Source: Solibacillus sp. FSL R5-0449 (lineage in GTDB: Bacteria > Bacillota > Bacilli > Bacillales_A > Planococcaceae). From it: a stretch of DNA of 64,000 nt. The stretch covers positions 596,001-660,000 of the forward strand of contig NZ_CP150239.1 of the NCBI RefSeq assembly GCF_037975215.1, written 5' to 3'. The position numbers and the translations under genes are program-made. The notes under the pieces are model-generated. The model saw nothing but the letters and a program-made list of their open reading frames with translations. It had not been told where the DNA came from and searched no databases. Positions 11,301 through 19,576 of this stretch are shown piece after piece (the first letter of the stretch is position 1; every line of letters begins with the position of its first letter).

Positions 11301-13917
11301 TGAAGAGATTACAACAATCAACATTACAGAAGATATTTTGGATATCACAGAAGCGCTACATGTAAACCGCAAGGTAACAATCAACGGTGAAGGAAAGACG
11401 TTGTCTTTCACAACAGCCCTTAATACATTAGCAAATGGAAAAAGACAAGGGGTTTTAGTAACAGCAGATGATATAGTACTGAATGGCTTGACAGTAAAAA
11501 TGGCAGGTGAACTGGGATGGCAGGGCGTTTACGGAATCCAGGTTTATGACGCAACTAACGTGACGCTTAATAATGTAACGACAGTAGGAGCAGATGGCGG
11601 TATTTTAGTAAACGGATCTGCAGTAGAGTTAACAGGAACAACAACAGTTAGTGGAAATGAATTTGGTGGAATTGAAGTATCTAAAGGTACTGCAACAGGC
11701 CTCTCAAACACAATACTAACAGTAACTGGGACTGTAACAAACGATACTGAAAGCTACGGTCAACCAACAGTTTGGGTGGTAACTGGTCAAGGAACGGTGA
11801 CGGGAGTAGGGGGATGGAAAACCAATACAACAATCAAGCCCGATCAAACACAGTATTACCAAGTATCTGAAAATGCGGATGCCCCAGTAGCAACAACTGC
11901 AAATGTAAAAAATCTTGACGAATTAAAATTAGCATTAGCGAATGAAGAGATTACAACAATCAACATTACAGAAGATATTTTGGATATCACAGAAGCGCTA
12001 CATGCAGACCGCAAGGTAACAATCAACGGTGAGGGAAAGACGTTGTCTTTCACAACAGCCCTTAATACATTAGCAAATGGAAAAAGACAAGGGGTTTTAG
12101 TAACAGCAGATGATGTAGTACTGAATGGCTTGGCAGTAAAAATGGCAGGTGAATTGGGATGGCAGGGCGTTTACGGAATCCAGGTTTATGACGCAACTAA
12201 CGTGACGCTTAATAATGTAACGACAGTAGGAGCAGATGGCGGTATTTTAGTAAACGGATCTGCAGTAGAGTTAACAGGAACAACAACAGTTAGTGGAAAT
12301 GAATTTGGTGGAATTGAAGTATCTAAAGGTACTGCAACAGGCCTCTCAAACACAATACTAACAGTAACTGGGACTGTAACAAACGATACTGAAAGCTACG
12401 GTCAACCAACAGTTTGGGTGGTAACTGGTCAAGGAACGGTGACGGGAGTAGGGGGATGGAAAACCAATACAACAATCAAGCCCGATCAAACACAGTATTA
12501 CCAAGTATCTGAAAATGCGGATGCCCCAGTAGCAACAACTGCAAATGTAAAAAATCTTGACGAATTAAAATTAGCATTAGCGAATGAAGAGATTACAACA
12601 ATCAACATTACAGAAGATATTTTGGATATCACAGAAGCGCTACATGCAGACCGCAAGGTAACAATCAACGGTGAGGGAAAGACGTTGTCTTTCACAACAG
12701 CCCTTAATACATTAGCAAATGGAAAAAGACAAGGGGTTTTAGTAACAGCAGATGATGTAGTACTGAATGGCTTGGCAGTAAAAATGGCAGGTGAATTGGG
12801 ATGGCAGGGCGTTTACGGAATCCAGGTTTATGACGCAACTAACGTGACGCTTAATAATGTAACGACAGTAGGAGCAGATGGCGGTATTTTAGTAAACGGA
12901 TCTGCAGTAGAGTTAACAGGAACAACAACAGTTAGTGGAAATGAATTTGGTGGAATTGAAGTATCTAAAGGTACTGCAACAGGCCTCTCAAACACAATAC
13001 TAACAGTAACTGGGACTGTAACAAACGATACTGAAAGCTACGGTCAACCAACAGTTTGGGTGGTAACTGGTCAAGGAACGGTGACGGGAGTAGGGGGATG
13101 GAAAACCAATACAACAATCAAGCCCGATCAAACACAGTATTACCAAGTATCTGAAAATGCGGATGCCCCAGTAGCAACAACTGCAAATGTAAAAAATCTT
13201 GACGAATTAAAATTAGCATTAGCGAATGAAGAGATTACAACAATCAACATTACAGAAGATATTTTGGATATCACAGAAGCGCTACATGTAAACCGCAAGG
13301 TAACAATCAATGGTGAGGGAAAGACGTTGTCTTTCACAACAGCCCTTAATACATTAGCAAATGGAAAAAGACAAGGGGTTTTAGTAACAGCAGATGATGT
13401 AGTACTGAATGGCTTAACAGTAAAAATGGCAGGTGAACTGGGATGGCAGGGCGTTTACGGAATCCAGGTTTATGACGCAACTAACGTGACGCTTAATAAT
13501 GTAACGACAGTAGGAGCAGATGGCGGTATTTTAGTAAACGGATCTGCAGTAGAGTTAACAGGAACAACAACAGTTAGTGAAAATGAATTTGGTGGAATTG
13601 AAGTATCTAAAGGTACTGCAACAGGCCTCTCAAACTCAATACTAACAGTAACTGGGACTGTAACAAACGATACTGAAAGCTACGGTCAACCAACAGTTTG
13701 GGTGGTAACTGGTCAAGGAACGGTGACGGGAGTAGGGGGATGGACAACCAATACAACAATCAAGCCCGATCAAACACAATATTACCAAGCAGCTGAAAAT
13801 GTGGATGCCCCATTAGTAACCAAATTAGTAGAGGAAGAAAGTGAAGTACAAGTTGCAACTAATTTAATTATGGGGATAAATTTTATAATTCAGAATGGTC
13901 TTGTTAAATTTATTTAG
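8362..13917 (+). CDS. Giant SLH-anchored adhesin-like protein with four long repeats
   Basis: A 1851-residue exported protein with a signal peptide (1-~34). Three SLH domains follow (~36-88, 97-148, 157-206), which bind pyruvylated wall polymer in this family. Residues ~215-500 form a beta-rich region shared with the protein at 17649. A glycine-rich linker (~505-522) leads to an alanine-rich helical segment (~529-590), a beta region, and two PEGA-like repeats starting YPVTFTSADG (733 and 805). A chitobiase C-terminal-like domain (~875-955, YYTLDGSTPT) precedes four near-identical 214-residue repeats (964-1819) resembling a parallel beta-helix. The last 32 residues (VEEESEVQ... GLVKFI) match no repeat and are oddly hydrophobic. 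No catalytic motif is seen; adhesion or a structural role is inferred. Confidence 0.9.
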   Translation: MNKRQKSKFIKATTAAAVAASVVAVAAPIAPEASSFKDVSSSNQFFDAIKSLSDRGIINGYQDGTFKPGQNLTRGQAAKIIAGVLGLDTTNVVNPNFKDIPSNHQYYGAIAALKQAGIIDGYEDGTFRQGANIQRNHVAKIIANALNLKSTNVDALPFTDVREDYKEAIAALYENKVTTGKTATKFDGASNVTRGQMAAFITRAEAVVSSTPETPQTVTFKLDDYTTASLVVNGTTYSYDNSVKSIFTEDNKEALNDASIVATVTNGVITSIDSLILNNAGTVDKAVVFKSDAIINALTINADYVFVSGLTVTGNATVTTNVENSVELDGTTVKGDLIIDDAIFGKIASLDNKFANEEKKGPNVKLRNFKAGKVHVKRNDIAIESDSVITEITVAASVSIINVDGTVSKVTIESTAKLELTGNANIAQLLLTTAAELALKISGTVEALAVSNPAAQITVGTNLKINELTVPSGSTAAGIVSNFAAIASQIVNVIVGTAPNAGAPSTGGGGGGGAGGGAGGNVQTPTPGADALAAAKFAASKLIATDYTPSSYRAVTNAVAAAGLATTDVEKLAAAKAITDAIAALVAITESTIVQSATVSTNDATEDSKGEWTFVITPTTALVEGDQLIISSKDFDLSQLANSDISANTADTESVKSRIHIQNSTISGHHDLVIYLNTAIDAGEAITVTIVDEKITNPKAGLYEKAFVIATSKDVKAKYVPVTISKSEILETYPVTFTSADGATIVVRDSAGNKVTDLTKVANGIYSYTVTKEGYKTIEGTFTVEGAAKEVVITLEADIVPVATYPVTFTSADGATIVVRDSAGNEVTDLSKLANGIYSYTVTKAGYKTVEGTFTVEGAAKEVIITLEAEENGQTASTPILIGDSTITSGDTIKLSVTTGDTVYYTLDGSTPTTSSDSVTVTNGEAIIPVTGDGLVKLKAFAVINGGTNSSVAVIPLEVKNVTTTANVKNLDELKLALANEEITTINITEDILDITEALHVNRKVTINGEGKTLSFTTALNTLANGKRQGVLVTADDIVLNGLTVKMAGELGWQGVYGIQVYDATNVTLNNVTTVGADGGILVNGSAVELTGTTTVSGNEFGGIEVSKGTATGLSNTILTVTGTVTNDTESYGQPTVWVVTGQGTVTGVGGWKTNTTIKPDQTQYYQVSENADAPVATTANVKNLDELKLALANEEITTINITEDILDITEALHADRKVTINGEGKTLSFTTALNTLANGKRQGVLVTADDVVLNGLAVKMAGELGWQGVYGIQVYDATNVTLNNVTTVGADGGILVNGSAVELTGTTTVSGNEFGGIEVSKGTATGLSNTILTVTGTVTNDTESYGQPTVWVVTGQGTVTGVGGWKTNTTIKPDQTQYYQVSENADAPVATTANVKNLDELKLALANEEITTINITEDILDITEALHADRKVTINGEGKTLSFTTALNTLANGKRQGVLVTADDVVLNGLAVKMAGELGWQGVYGIQVYDATNVTLNNVTTVGADGGILVNGSAVELTGTTTVSGNEFGGIEVSKGTATGLSNTILTVTGTVTNDTESYGQPTVWVVTGQGTVTGVGGWKTNTTIKPDQTQYYQVSENADAPVATTANVKNLDELKLALANEEITTINITEDILDITEALHVNRKVTINGEGKTLSFTTALNTLANGKRQGVLVTADDVVLNGLTVKMAGELGWQGVYGIQVYDATNVTLNNVTTVGADGGILVNGSAVELTGTTTVSENEFGGIEVSKGTATGLSNSILTVTGTVTNDTESYGQPTVWVVTGQGTVTGVGGWTTNTTIKPDQTQYYQAAENVDAPLVTKLVEEESEVQVATNLIMGINFIIQNGLVKFI
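11251..13818 (+). repeat. Four tandem 642-bp in-frame repeats
   Basis: Units start at 11251, 11893, 12535 and 13177, exactly 642 bp (214 codons) apart. They are almost identical at base level, including third positions. Units 2 and 3 look the same throughout (LHADRK, NGLAVKMAG). Units 1 and 4 share LHVNRK and NGLTVKMAG and differ at a few other sites. Each unit encodes NVKNLDELKLALANEEITTI followed by short beta-helix-type rungs. The pattern fits recent duplication and gene conversion, and copy number should be prone to change. Confidence 0.95.
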
Positions 13918-14363
13918 TAGTTAATATTTAATTTATTAGTAGGATATCGAATTATTTTGGGGTGACTCTCTTTTCCATTCTCTAAAACAGTCATTATCCT
14001 ATATATTATTCTATTCATAGAATAGTTATTCTAGTTTGCCTAGCTCTAATCCTTTTGAAGGATTAGGGCTATTTTTAATTGGTCAGGCATTCCCAAGATG
14101 GGTAGTGAAAAGTTTCTAAATGCATGGCAATTGGAGTGATTAATGAGAGATGATTAAATTAATGATGATAGTGAAATTAAAGATGTAAGAAAAAATTTTA
14201 TATATTTTATTAACCATATGAAGTTTTTTATATTCATGAAAGAGAGACGTAATATGTGCTTTATGAAATGGAACGTATTTAAACTAAAAAATAATATTAT
14301 AGTAGTACTAAACTCTCTAAGAGATATGATATGTTATATATAAAGTAGAATTGAGGTAGAAAT
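13918..14363 (+). other. Intergenic region between SLH protein and protease
   Basis: No gene was found in 446 bp. It holds the terminator at 14041-14078 and a small AT-rich hairpin near 14009-14028. The rest is AT-rich and should contain the protease promoter, but no clear -35/-10 pair could be assigned. Confidence 0.4.
14041..14078 (+). terminator. Rho-independent terminator
   Basis: A 14-bp stem TAGCTCTAATCCTT / AAGGATTAGGGCTA with one G-T wobble, a 3-base loop and a TTTTT tail. It lies 124 bp after the stop of the 1851-residue SLH gene. Confidence 0.8.
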
Positions 14364-16364
14364 GTGAGAAAAATAATGTTCTTACTGATGTTATTTGCAT
14401 GGAGTTTTATAATAAGTCCAACACCTATAGCAGAAGCATCGTCAACAGAATTTCAAAAAAGCGTTATTGTAAAATACCCAACAGAAACCAGCAAACAAAT
14501 AATCATTCAAAATGCTGATGCTGTCATAGAAGAGTTTGAACATTTACCAATGGTGGCTGTAAAAATTTCAAATGAACGGTTAAAAAATCTTAAAAGCGAA
14601 GGGCATATCGAGTTTTACGAAGAAAACCAACAATTCACCCTGCAAAATCAATTTAAAGTTGCGAATTTGTCTTCCGCTGAATTAGAGCGCTGGAATTTGA
14701 AGGCAATGGATGTGCAAAATGGCTGGAGTCATGGCTATACAGGTAAAGGGGTTAAAATAGCCATTATTGATTCGGGGGTAGCTAACCATTCGGACCTGAC
14801 GATTGCGGGTGGCAAATCATTTGTCGGGGAAAGTTATGATGATGACCATGGCCATGGAACCCATGTTGCAGGAATTATTGCAGGAAAGCATAATGGAGTT
14901 GGTGTAGCAGGAGTTGCACCAAATGCTGATGTTTATGCAGTAAAGGCGATAAAGAGTGATGGGGTTGGTGATGTTCGAGTTGTGTTACAGGCAATCGACT
15001 GGGCGATCGATAATCATATGGATATCATTAATTTGAGCTTTGGAGATTTGGAATATGCGAAATCCTTGCATGAAGGGATTAAAAAGGCATCTGAACATGG
15101 TTTACTGATTGTTGCAGCGAGTGGCAATGAAGGAAATGATAACGGAACGGGAAATACGATTAATTACCCGGCACGGCATGAGGAAGTAATATCAGTTACC
15201 TCAATTAATCGTTATTTCAAACGTTCTTCATTTAGCGGAACGGGTGATACGAATGATTTTGCAGCACCGGGAGAAGAAATTTACAGTACATATTTAAACG
15301 GACAATATGCTACATACAATGGTACTTCGATGGCGACACCACATATAACGGGAATGTTAGCATTGTTGATGGAACAATATCCATATGCAACCCCTACTGA
15401 ATTGCGCGAAGGTTTGCGTTATATTGCAGAAGACTTAGGCGATGTGGGTTTGGATGCTTTATACGGGTATGGGCTGCCTAAATACAGACTTCCGAATTTT
15501 CAAGTTGTAGAGGGATTTTTGAATAGTGGATTATCTGCTGAAGCTTTGAATAAAAAAATTGATTCAATGCCTGACTCGATTGAAAAACTAGCTTTAAAAA
15601 ATGAACAAAATAAAGCAGAGCAAACGGTTATTAAAGAAATCGATCAATTATTAGGTACCCTTGAAAAAGAACCTACTGAACAACTTTGGAATGAATTACA
15701 AGCACTATTAGCAAAACTGGTTGCTGCTGATGTAAAAGAACAAAAGCAAAAAGAAGCAGATGCTGTTATTGAGAGACTACTTGAACCTGCAACAAATGCA
15801 GTAAGAACCTTTACTAAAAATAAAACAGTCTATAACTATAAAAAGGCAGAGGTAGAATTAAATAAATTACCTTCATTAAATAAGAAGAAGGATCTAGAAG
15901 AAACGCTAAATGTGGCACTAAAAGAGTTTGCGAAAAATGCAATTGACAGTTTAGCACAATTTGAAAAGAACCCTACCAAAAATCAATATAGTTATACGAA
16001 CTTTTCCATTAATAGCTTACCAGATTCCAAAATTAAAACTGAGCTACTCGAAAAGTTAGCAAAGCAAGTACAAACTGCTGTAAAAACAGCAAAGACGAAT
16101 ATTGCAGCATATGAAAAAGTCCAAACACTGAAAAATTACAATAAAGCAGTAAAGGCTATTCAATCTGTATTTGATGAAAAACAGCGTGAACTGCTGGAAA
16201 AAAGAATTCAGAAAACGGTCAACAATAATACAGCTAAAGCGAAAACACGTGTAGCCAATTATGAAAAGAAAAAAACAAAAGCTAACCGGAACTTAGCGAT
16301 GAAATTAGTACAAGAACTGCCAAACGGAAAAGAAAAACAACAGTTATTGAAAAGACTAAAATAA
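14364..16364 (+). CDS. Secreted subtilisin-like serine protease (S8) with helical repeat tail
   Basis: A 666-residue extracellular endopeptidase. It has a signal peptide (1-25), an inhibitor I9-type propeptide (~30-95), and an S8 catalytic domain (~115-375) with the full triad: D136 (IAIIDSG), H164 (HGHGTHVAG) and S322 (NGTSMATPH). N255 is the likely oxyanion residue. The C-terminal ~270 residues are lysine-rich and helical. About four repeats of ~50 residues (near 487, 535, 585 and 636) carry a pattern like NYxxAxxxIxxLPxxxxKxxLxxRL. No SLH or LPXTG anchor is present, so this tail may bind the wall. The start is GTG at 14364, because the ATG at 14362 is followed directly by a stop. Upstream GAGGT serves as ribosome site. 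Confidence 0.92.
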   Translation: MRKIMFLLMLFAWSFIISPTPIAEASSTEFQKSVIVKYPTETSKQIIIQNADAVIEEFEHLPMVAVKISNERLKNLKSEGHIEFYEENQQFTLQNQFKVANLSSAELERWNLKAMDVQNGWSHGYTGKGVKIAIIDSGVANHSDLTIAGGKSFVGESYDDDHGHGTHVAGIIAGKHNGVGVAGVAPNADVYAVKAIKSDGVGDVRVVLQAIDWAIDNHMDIINLSFGDLEYAKSLHEGIKKASEHGLLIVAASGNEGNDNGTGNTINYPARHEEVISVTSINRYFKRSSFSGTGDTNDFAAPGEEIYSTYLNGQYATYNGTSMATPHITGMLALLMEQYPYATPTELREGLRYIAEDLGDVGLDALYGYGLPKYRLPNFQVVEGFLNSGLSAEALNKKIDSMPDSIEKLALKNEQNKAEQTVIKEIDQLLGTLEKEPTEQLWNELQALLAKLVAADVKEQKQKEADAVIERLLEPATNAVRTFTKNKTVYNYKKAEVELNKLPSLNKKKDLEETLNVALKEFAKNAIDSLAQFEKNPTKNQYSYTNFSINSLPDSKIKTELLEKLAKQVQTAVKTAKTNIAAYEKVQTLKNYNKAVKAIQSVFDEKQRELLEKRIQKTVNNNTAKAKTRVANYEKKKTKANRNLAMKLVQELPNGKEKQQLLKRLK

Positions 16365-16401
16365 AGCTTTCATTCACTTAAATAGAGTAATCTAAACTTA
16401 A

Positions 16402-16462
16402 AGCCCCAATTGTGCATTTCTGGTATATAGAACCAGCTATTTTGTACAAAAGGGGCTATTTT
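16402..16462. terminator. Shared terminator between convergent genes
   Basis: A long imperfect hairpin with outer arms AGCCCC / GGGGCT (16402-16407 and 16452-16457), an inner TTGT/ACAA pair and a nested CTGGT/ACCAG-type stem. T runs are present on the plus strand, and it could serve both converging genes. Confidence 0.7.
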
Positions 16463-16491
16463 TATTAATAAATATTATAAATACGCATTAC

Positions 16492-17385
16492 TTATCCAGT
16501 CACCAACGGACAACTCTCATCCGCCGCCCACTCATTCAACGACCCATCATAAACTGCCACATTTTCCTGGCCTAATTTATTCAGCAATAATGCATTCCAA
16601 GTTGCAGCAATTCCGCCACCGCAATAAGTAATCACTTTTTTAGAAGGATCAAGCGCCCCTAATTTTTCAAACGTAGCGCGTAATGTAGCATCATCGTTCA
16701 GTAAACGTGTTTCCGGATTTGAATGAGATCCGAAAAAGGCATGCTTGCTTCCTGGAATATGACCAGGGCGCGGGTATGTTGTTGTTTCACCTCGGAAGTC
16801 TGCCTCTGACAAACTGTTGATCAATACAGTATTTTCATCCCCTAAAGCTGCTTTTACCTCTTCTTTTGATACGATCAGATGCTCACGGCGTTCTCCTGGA
16901 AATGGCGCAGGTTCATAGTTGGAGATTCCTGATTCAGTTGGACGACCATCCAGCTTCCACTTGCGGAATCCGCCATCGAGTACAGCTACATTATCAAAAC
17001 CTTCATACTTTAACTGCCAGCGTAAACGTGCTGACCAGTCGGATGCTAAAATATCAACATTTACTAAAGGGCCGCGGTCATAAATAACTACATAAGTTTC
17101 TTCGGTAATTCCTAAAGGTTCCACAGCTCTTAGAAATTGCTCTCTTGTTGCAATTGTAAATGGTGCCTTTCCTTCAGGGTTAGTGAAATCCTTCAGTAAA
17201 TCAGCATAAGCGGCTCCTGGAATATGTTCTTCTTTATAAGCCTCAAAGCCGGACCAAAGTTCTGGAAACCCTTCACCTTCAGGAATTTTTAAGAATGTTG
17301 ATGCATCGATTAAGCGTAAGTTCGGGTCATCTAGTCGTGCCTGTAACCAGTCACCATCCACTAAATATGGAATATTTCTCATCAT
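16492..17385 (-). CDS. Sulfurtransferase (two-domain rhodanese / MST-like)
   Basis: A cytoplasmic tandem-rhodanese enzyme (~297 residues) that would move sulfane sulfur from thiosulfate or 3-mercaptopyruvate to a thiol acceptor. An N-terminal inactive rhodanese domain (~10-130, with YDRGP) is followed by a catalytic domain (~165-295) whose loop reads YCGGGIAAT, with the active cysteine. The CGGG loop differs from the CGSGVTA of MST and the CRxGxR of classic rhodanese, so the substrate is left open. I start at the ATG at 17385 because AAAGGAG sits 7 bases before it. The upstream in-frame TTG at 17391 lies too close to that site. It is a single gene converging on the protease. Confidence 0.88.
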   Translation of the reverse strand: MMRNIPYLVDGDWLQARLDDPNLRLIDASTFLKIPEGEGFPELWSGFEAYKEEHIPGAAYADLLKDFTNPEGKAPFTIATREQFLRAVEPLGITEETYVVIYDRGPLVNVDILASDWSARLRWQLKYEGFDNVAVLDGGFRKWKLDGRPTESGISNYEPAPFPGERREHLIVSKEEVKAALGDENTVLINSLSEADFRGETTTYPRPGHIPGSKHAFFGSHSNPETRLLNDDATLRATFEKLGALDPSKKVITYCGGGIAATWNALLLNKLGQENVAVYDGSLNEWAADESCPLVTG

Positions 17386-17648
17386 TATCAAGCTCCTTTG
17401 CGCCTATTAAAACTGAATTGTTTTTCATAAATATTACCTTATCATAAATTTTTAGTTAATTCTAACTAATGGAATTTTTTATGCTCATAGATAATTATAC
17501 TCAAAAAAACATTTTTAACATTAATTTACATAGTTTTTGGCATTAATCTGTTAGAATTATTTTGTTAATAGAAATATAGTGAGGAAAAATCTACTATATT
17601 CTCAATTAAAAGAATTACAAAATCGGAGTGGAGGTATTTTTATAATTA

Positions 17649-19528
17649 TGAGTAAAAGGCAATCTTCGAAGTATTTTAAAGCAATAACAGCAATGGCAGT
17701 TGCTTCATCAGCAATTGTGGTAGTGGCACCTACCGCACCAGAAGCAAGTAGTTTTAATGATGTCAAAGCCTCTCATCAATTTTATGATGCAATTCAAAGT
17801 CTAAGTGAACGAGGTATTATTAACGGTTTCCAAGATGGTACTTTTAAACCAGGACAAAATTTGACGCGAGGACAAGCGGCAAAAATTATTGCGGGCGTCC
17901 TGCAGTTAGATACAAAGAATGTAAAGAATCCTAATTTTAAAGATATCCCTGCATCTCACCAGTATTATGGAGCGATTGCAGCCTTAAAACAGGCTGGGAT
18001 TATCGATGGTTATGAAGATGGGACATTCCGCCAAGGCGCAAATATTCAGCGTAATCACGTTGCAAAAATTATTGCTAATGCTTTAAATTTAAAAGCTGTA
18101 AATATAGATTCCCTTCCTTTTACAGATGTGCGTACAGATTATAAAGAAGCAATTGCAGCTTTATTTGAAAACAAAGTTACAACGGGTAAGACTGCTACAT
18201 TATTTGATGGGTCTTCCAATGTGACACGTGGACAAATGGCCGCGTTTATCACACGCGCAGAAGCAGTAACAAATCAAAAGCCACAACCTGCTCAAAGTGT
18301 CACATTTAAAGTGGAAGATTATACAGCTTCAGGGGTTGTTATTAACGGTTCTGACTATTCACTCCATTCTTCTATATCTTCAATCTTTACTGAGAAAAAC
18401 AAAACTGCTTTAGCGGGTGCTGTAATTACAGCAACTGTTGAAAATGGCGTCCTTACTAAAATTGATAACGTAACAATATATAAATCAGGGACAGCCGAAT
18501 CCCCTGTTGTGTTTGATTCAACGGCAACAATCGGATCGTTAATAATCAATGCTGATTATGTATCGGTAAAAAATGTATCATTAACAGGGAATGCTACAGT
18601 CACTTCAGCTGTAATGTCAGAGGTGGAATTTGAAGGTGCAAAAATTACAGGTGATTTAATTGTTGATAATCAGGTAGTCGGTTCAACCGCTTCAATCAAT
18701 AATAAATTTGCTGATGATGGAAAAGCGGGTCCTAAATTGATTTTGAAAAACTCTCTTGCTGATATAGTTCAGGTAAAACGTAATGCAGTTACTCTTGAGT
18801 CAGATAGAGCAATTCCCCAGGTCAATGTGACAGCAACGGTTACCTCTATCATGCTGAACGGGATATTTTCACGAGTAATCGTGGAGTCAGCAACAAAACT
18901 GGAGATTGGAGGGGATGCAACGTTTGGTCAAATAGTGTTAATCCCCCCAGTAGAACTGTTTCTAAGAGGGGGTGGGACTGTGAATACATTAACAGTTAAC
19001 AATCCCGCAGCTCAAATTATGATCGATGGCAATTTGAAAATAAATGAACTGCAAATCCCGAAAGATTCAATAGCAACTAAAATCATCCAAAACTATGCTG
19101 CAGTCGCTTCAAAAATAGGTGTGGTGATTGTAGGAAATGTGCCAAACAAGCCGACACCAGATCCGGGAACACCGAACACGGGTGGGGGAAAGGATACATC
19201 GAATCCGCCGGCGAACGACAATAAGCTGGATGTAAAGACTTTAACAGAACTGAATGAAGCGTTAAAAACAGCCAAAAAGGGAGAAACAATCAAATTGTTG
19301 GCTTCGATAACGGGTGACATTAATCTGACGAGTCTTGTGAATCTTGATTTCAATGGCCATACATTAACAGGAAATGTGACAATCAATGATCCTACAGCAA
19401 CGGGGACGTATTCATTTGCGCCAACTGGTGGAAATGGGACGATTACAGGCAACCTCGTCATTAATGCGCCATATGTAAATATTAATATTGATGGATTAAC
19501 AGTAGAAGGCGAGACAGTTATAAATTAA
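17649..19528 (+). CDS. SLH-domain surface protein, paralogue of the 1851-residue protein
   Basis: A 626-residue exported protein with a signal peptide (1-~34) and three SLH domains (~36-206). These are nearly the same in protein sequence as those of the gene at 8362 (NGFQDGTFKPGQNLTRGQAA and IDGYEDGTFRQGANIQRNHV). The shared beta-rich region follows to ~500. After a Pro/Thr/Gly linker comes a short beta-solenoid segment (~525-626, LDFNGHTLTGNVTIND) that ends abruptly. The GTG at 17579 is in frame, but the signal peptide and GGAGG near 17631 favour ATG 17649. It has no enzyme domain. Its stop is 48 bp from the nuclease gene, suggesting co-transcription and perhaps a cell-surface partner role. 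Confidence 0.9.
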
Positions 19529-19576
19529 ACGGAAGTTTTTACAGAACAAGCTAAAAAATAATAAGGAGCTAATCAA

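Noticed and set aside
7539-13337. Several minus-strand frames inside the SLH gene region, some repeated every 642 bp
   Set aside because: They mirror strongly biased coding DNA on the plus strand and repeat with it, so they are shadows.
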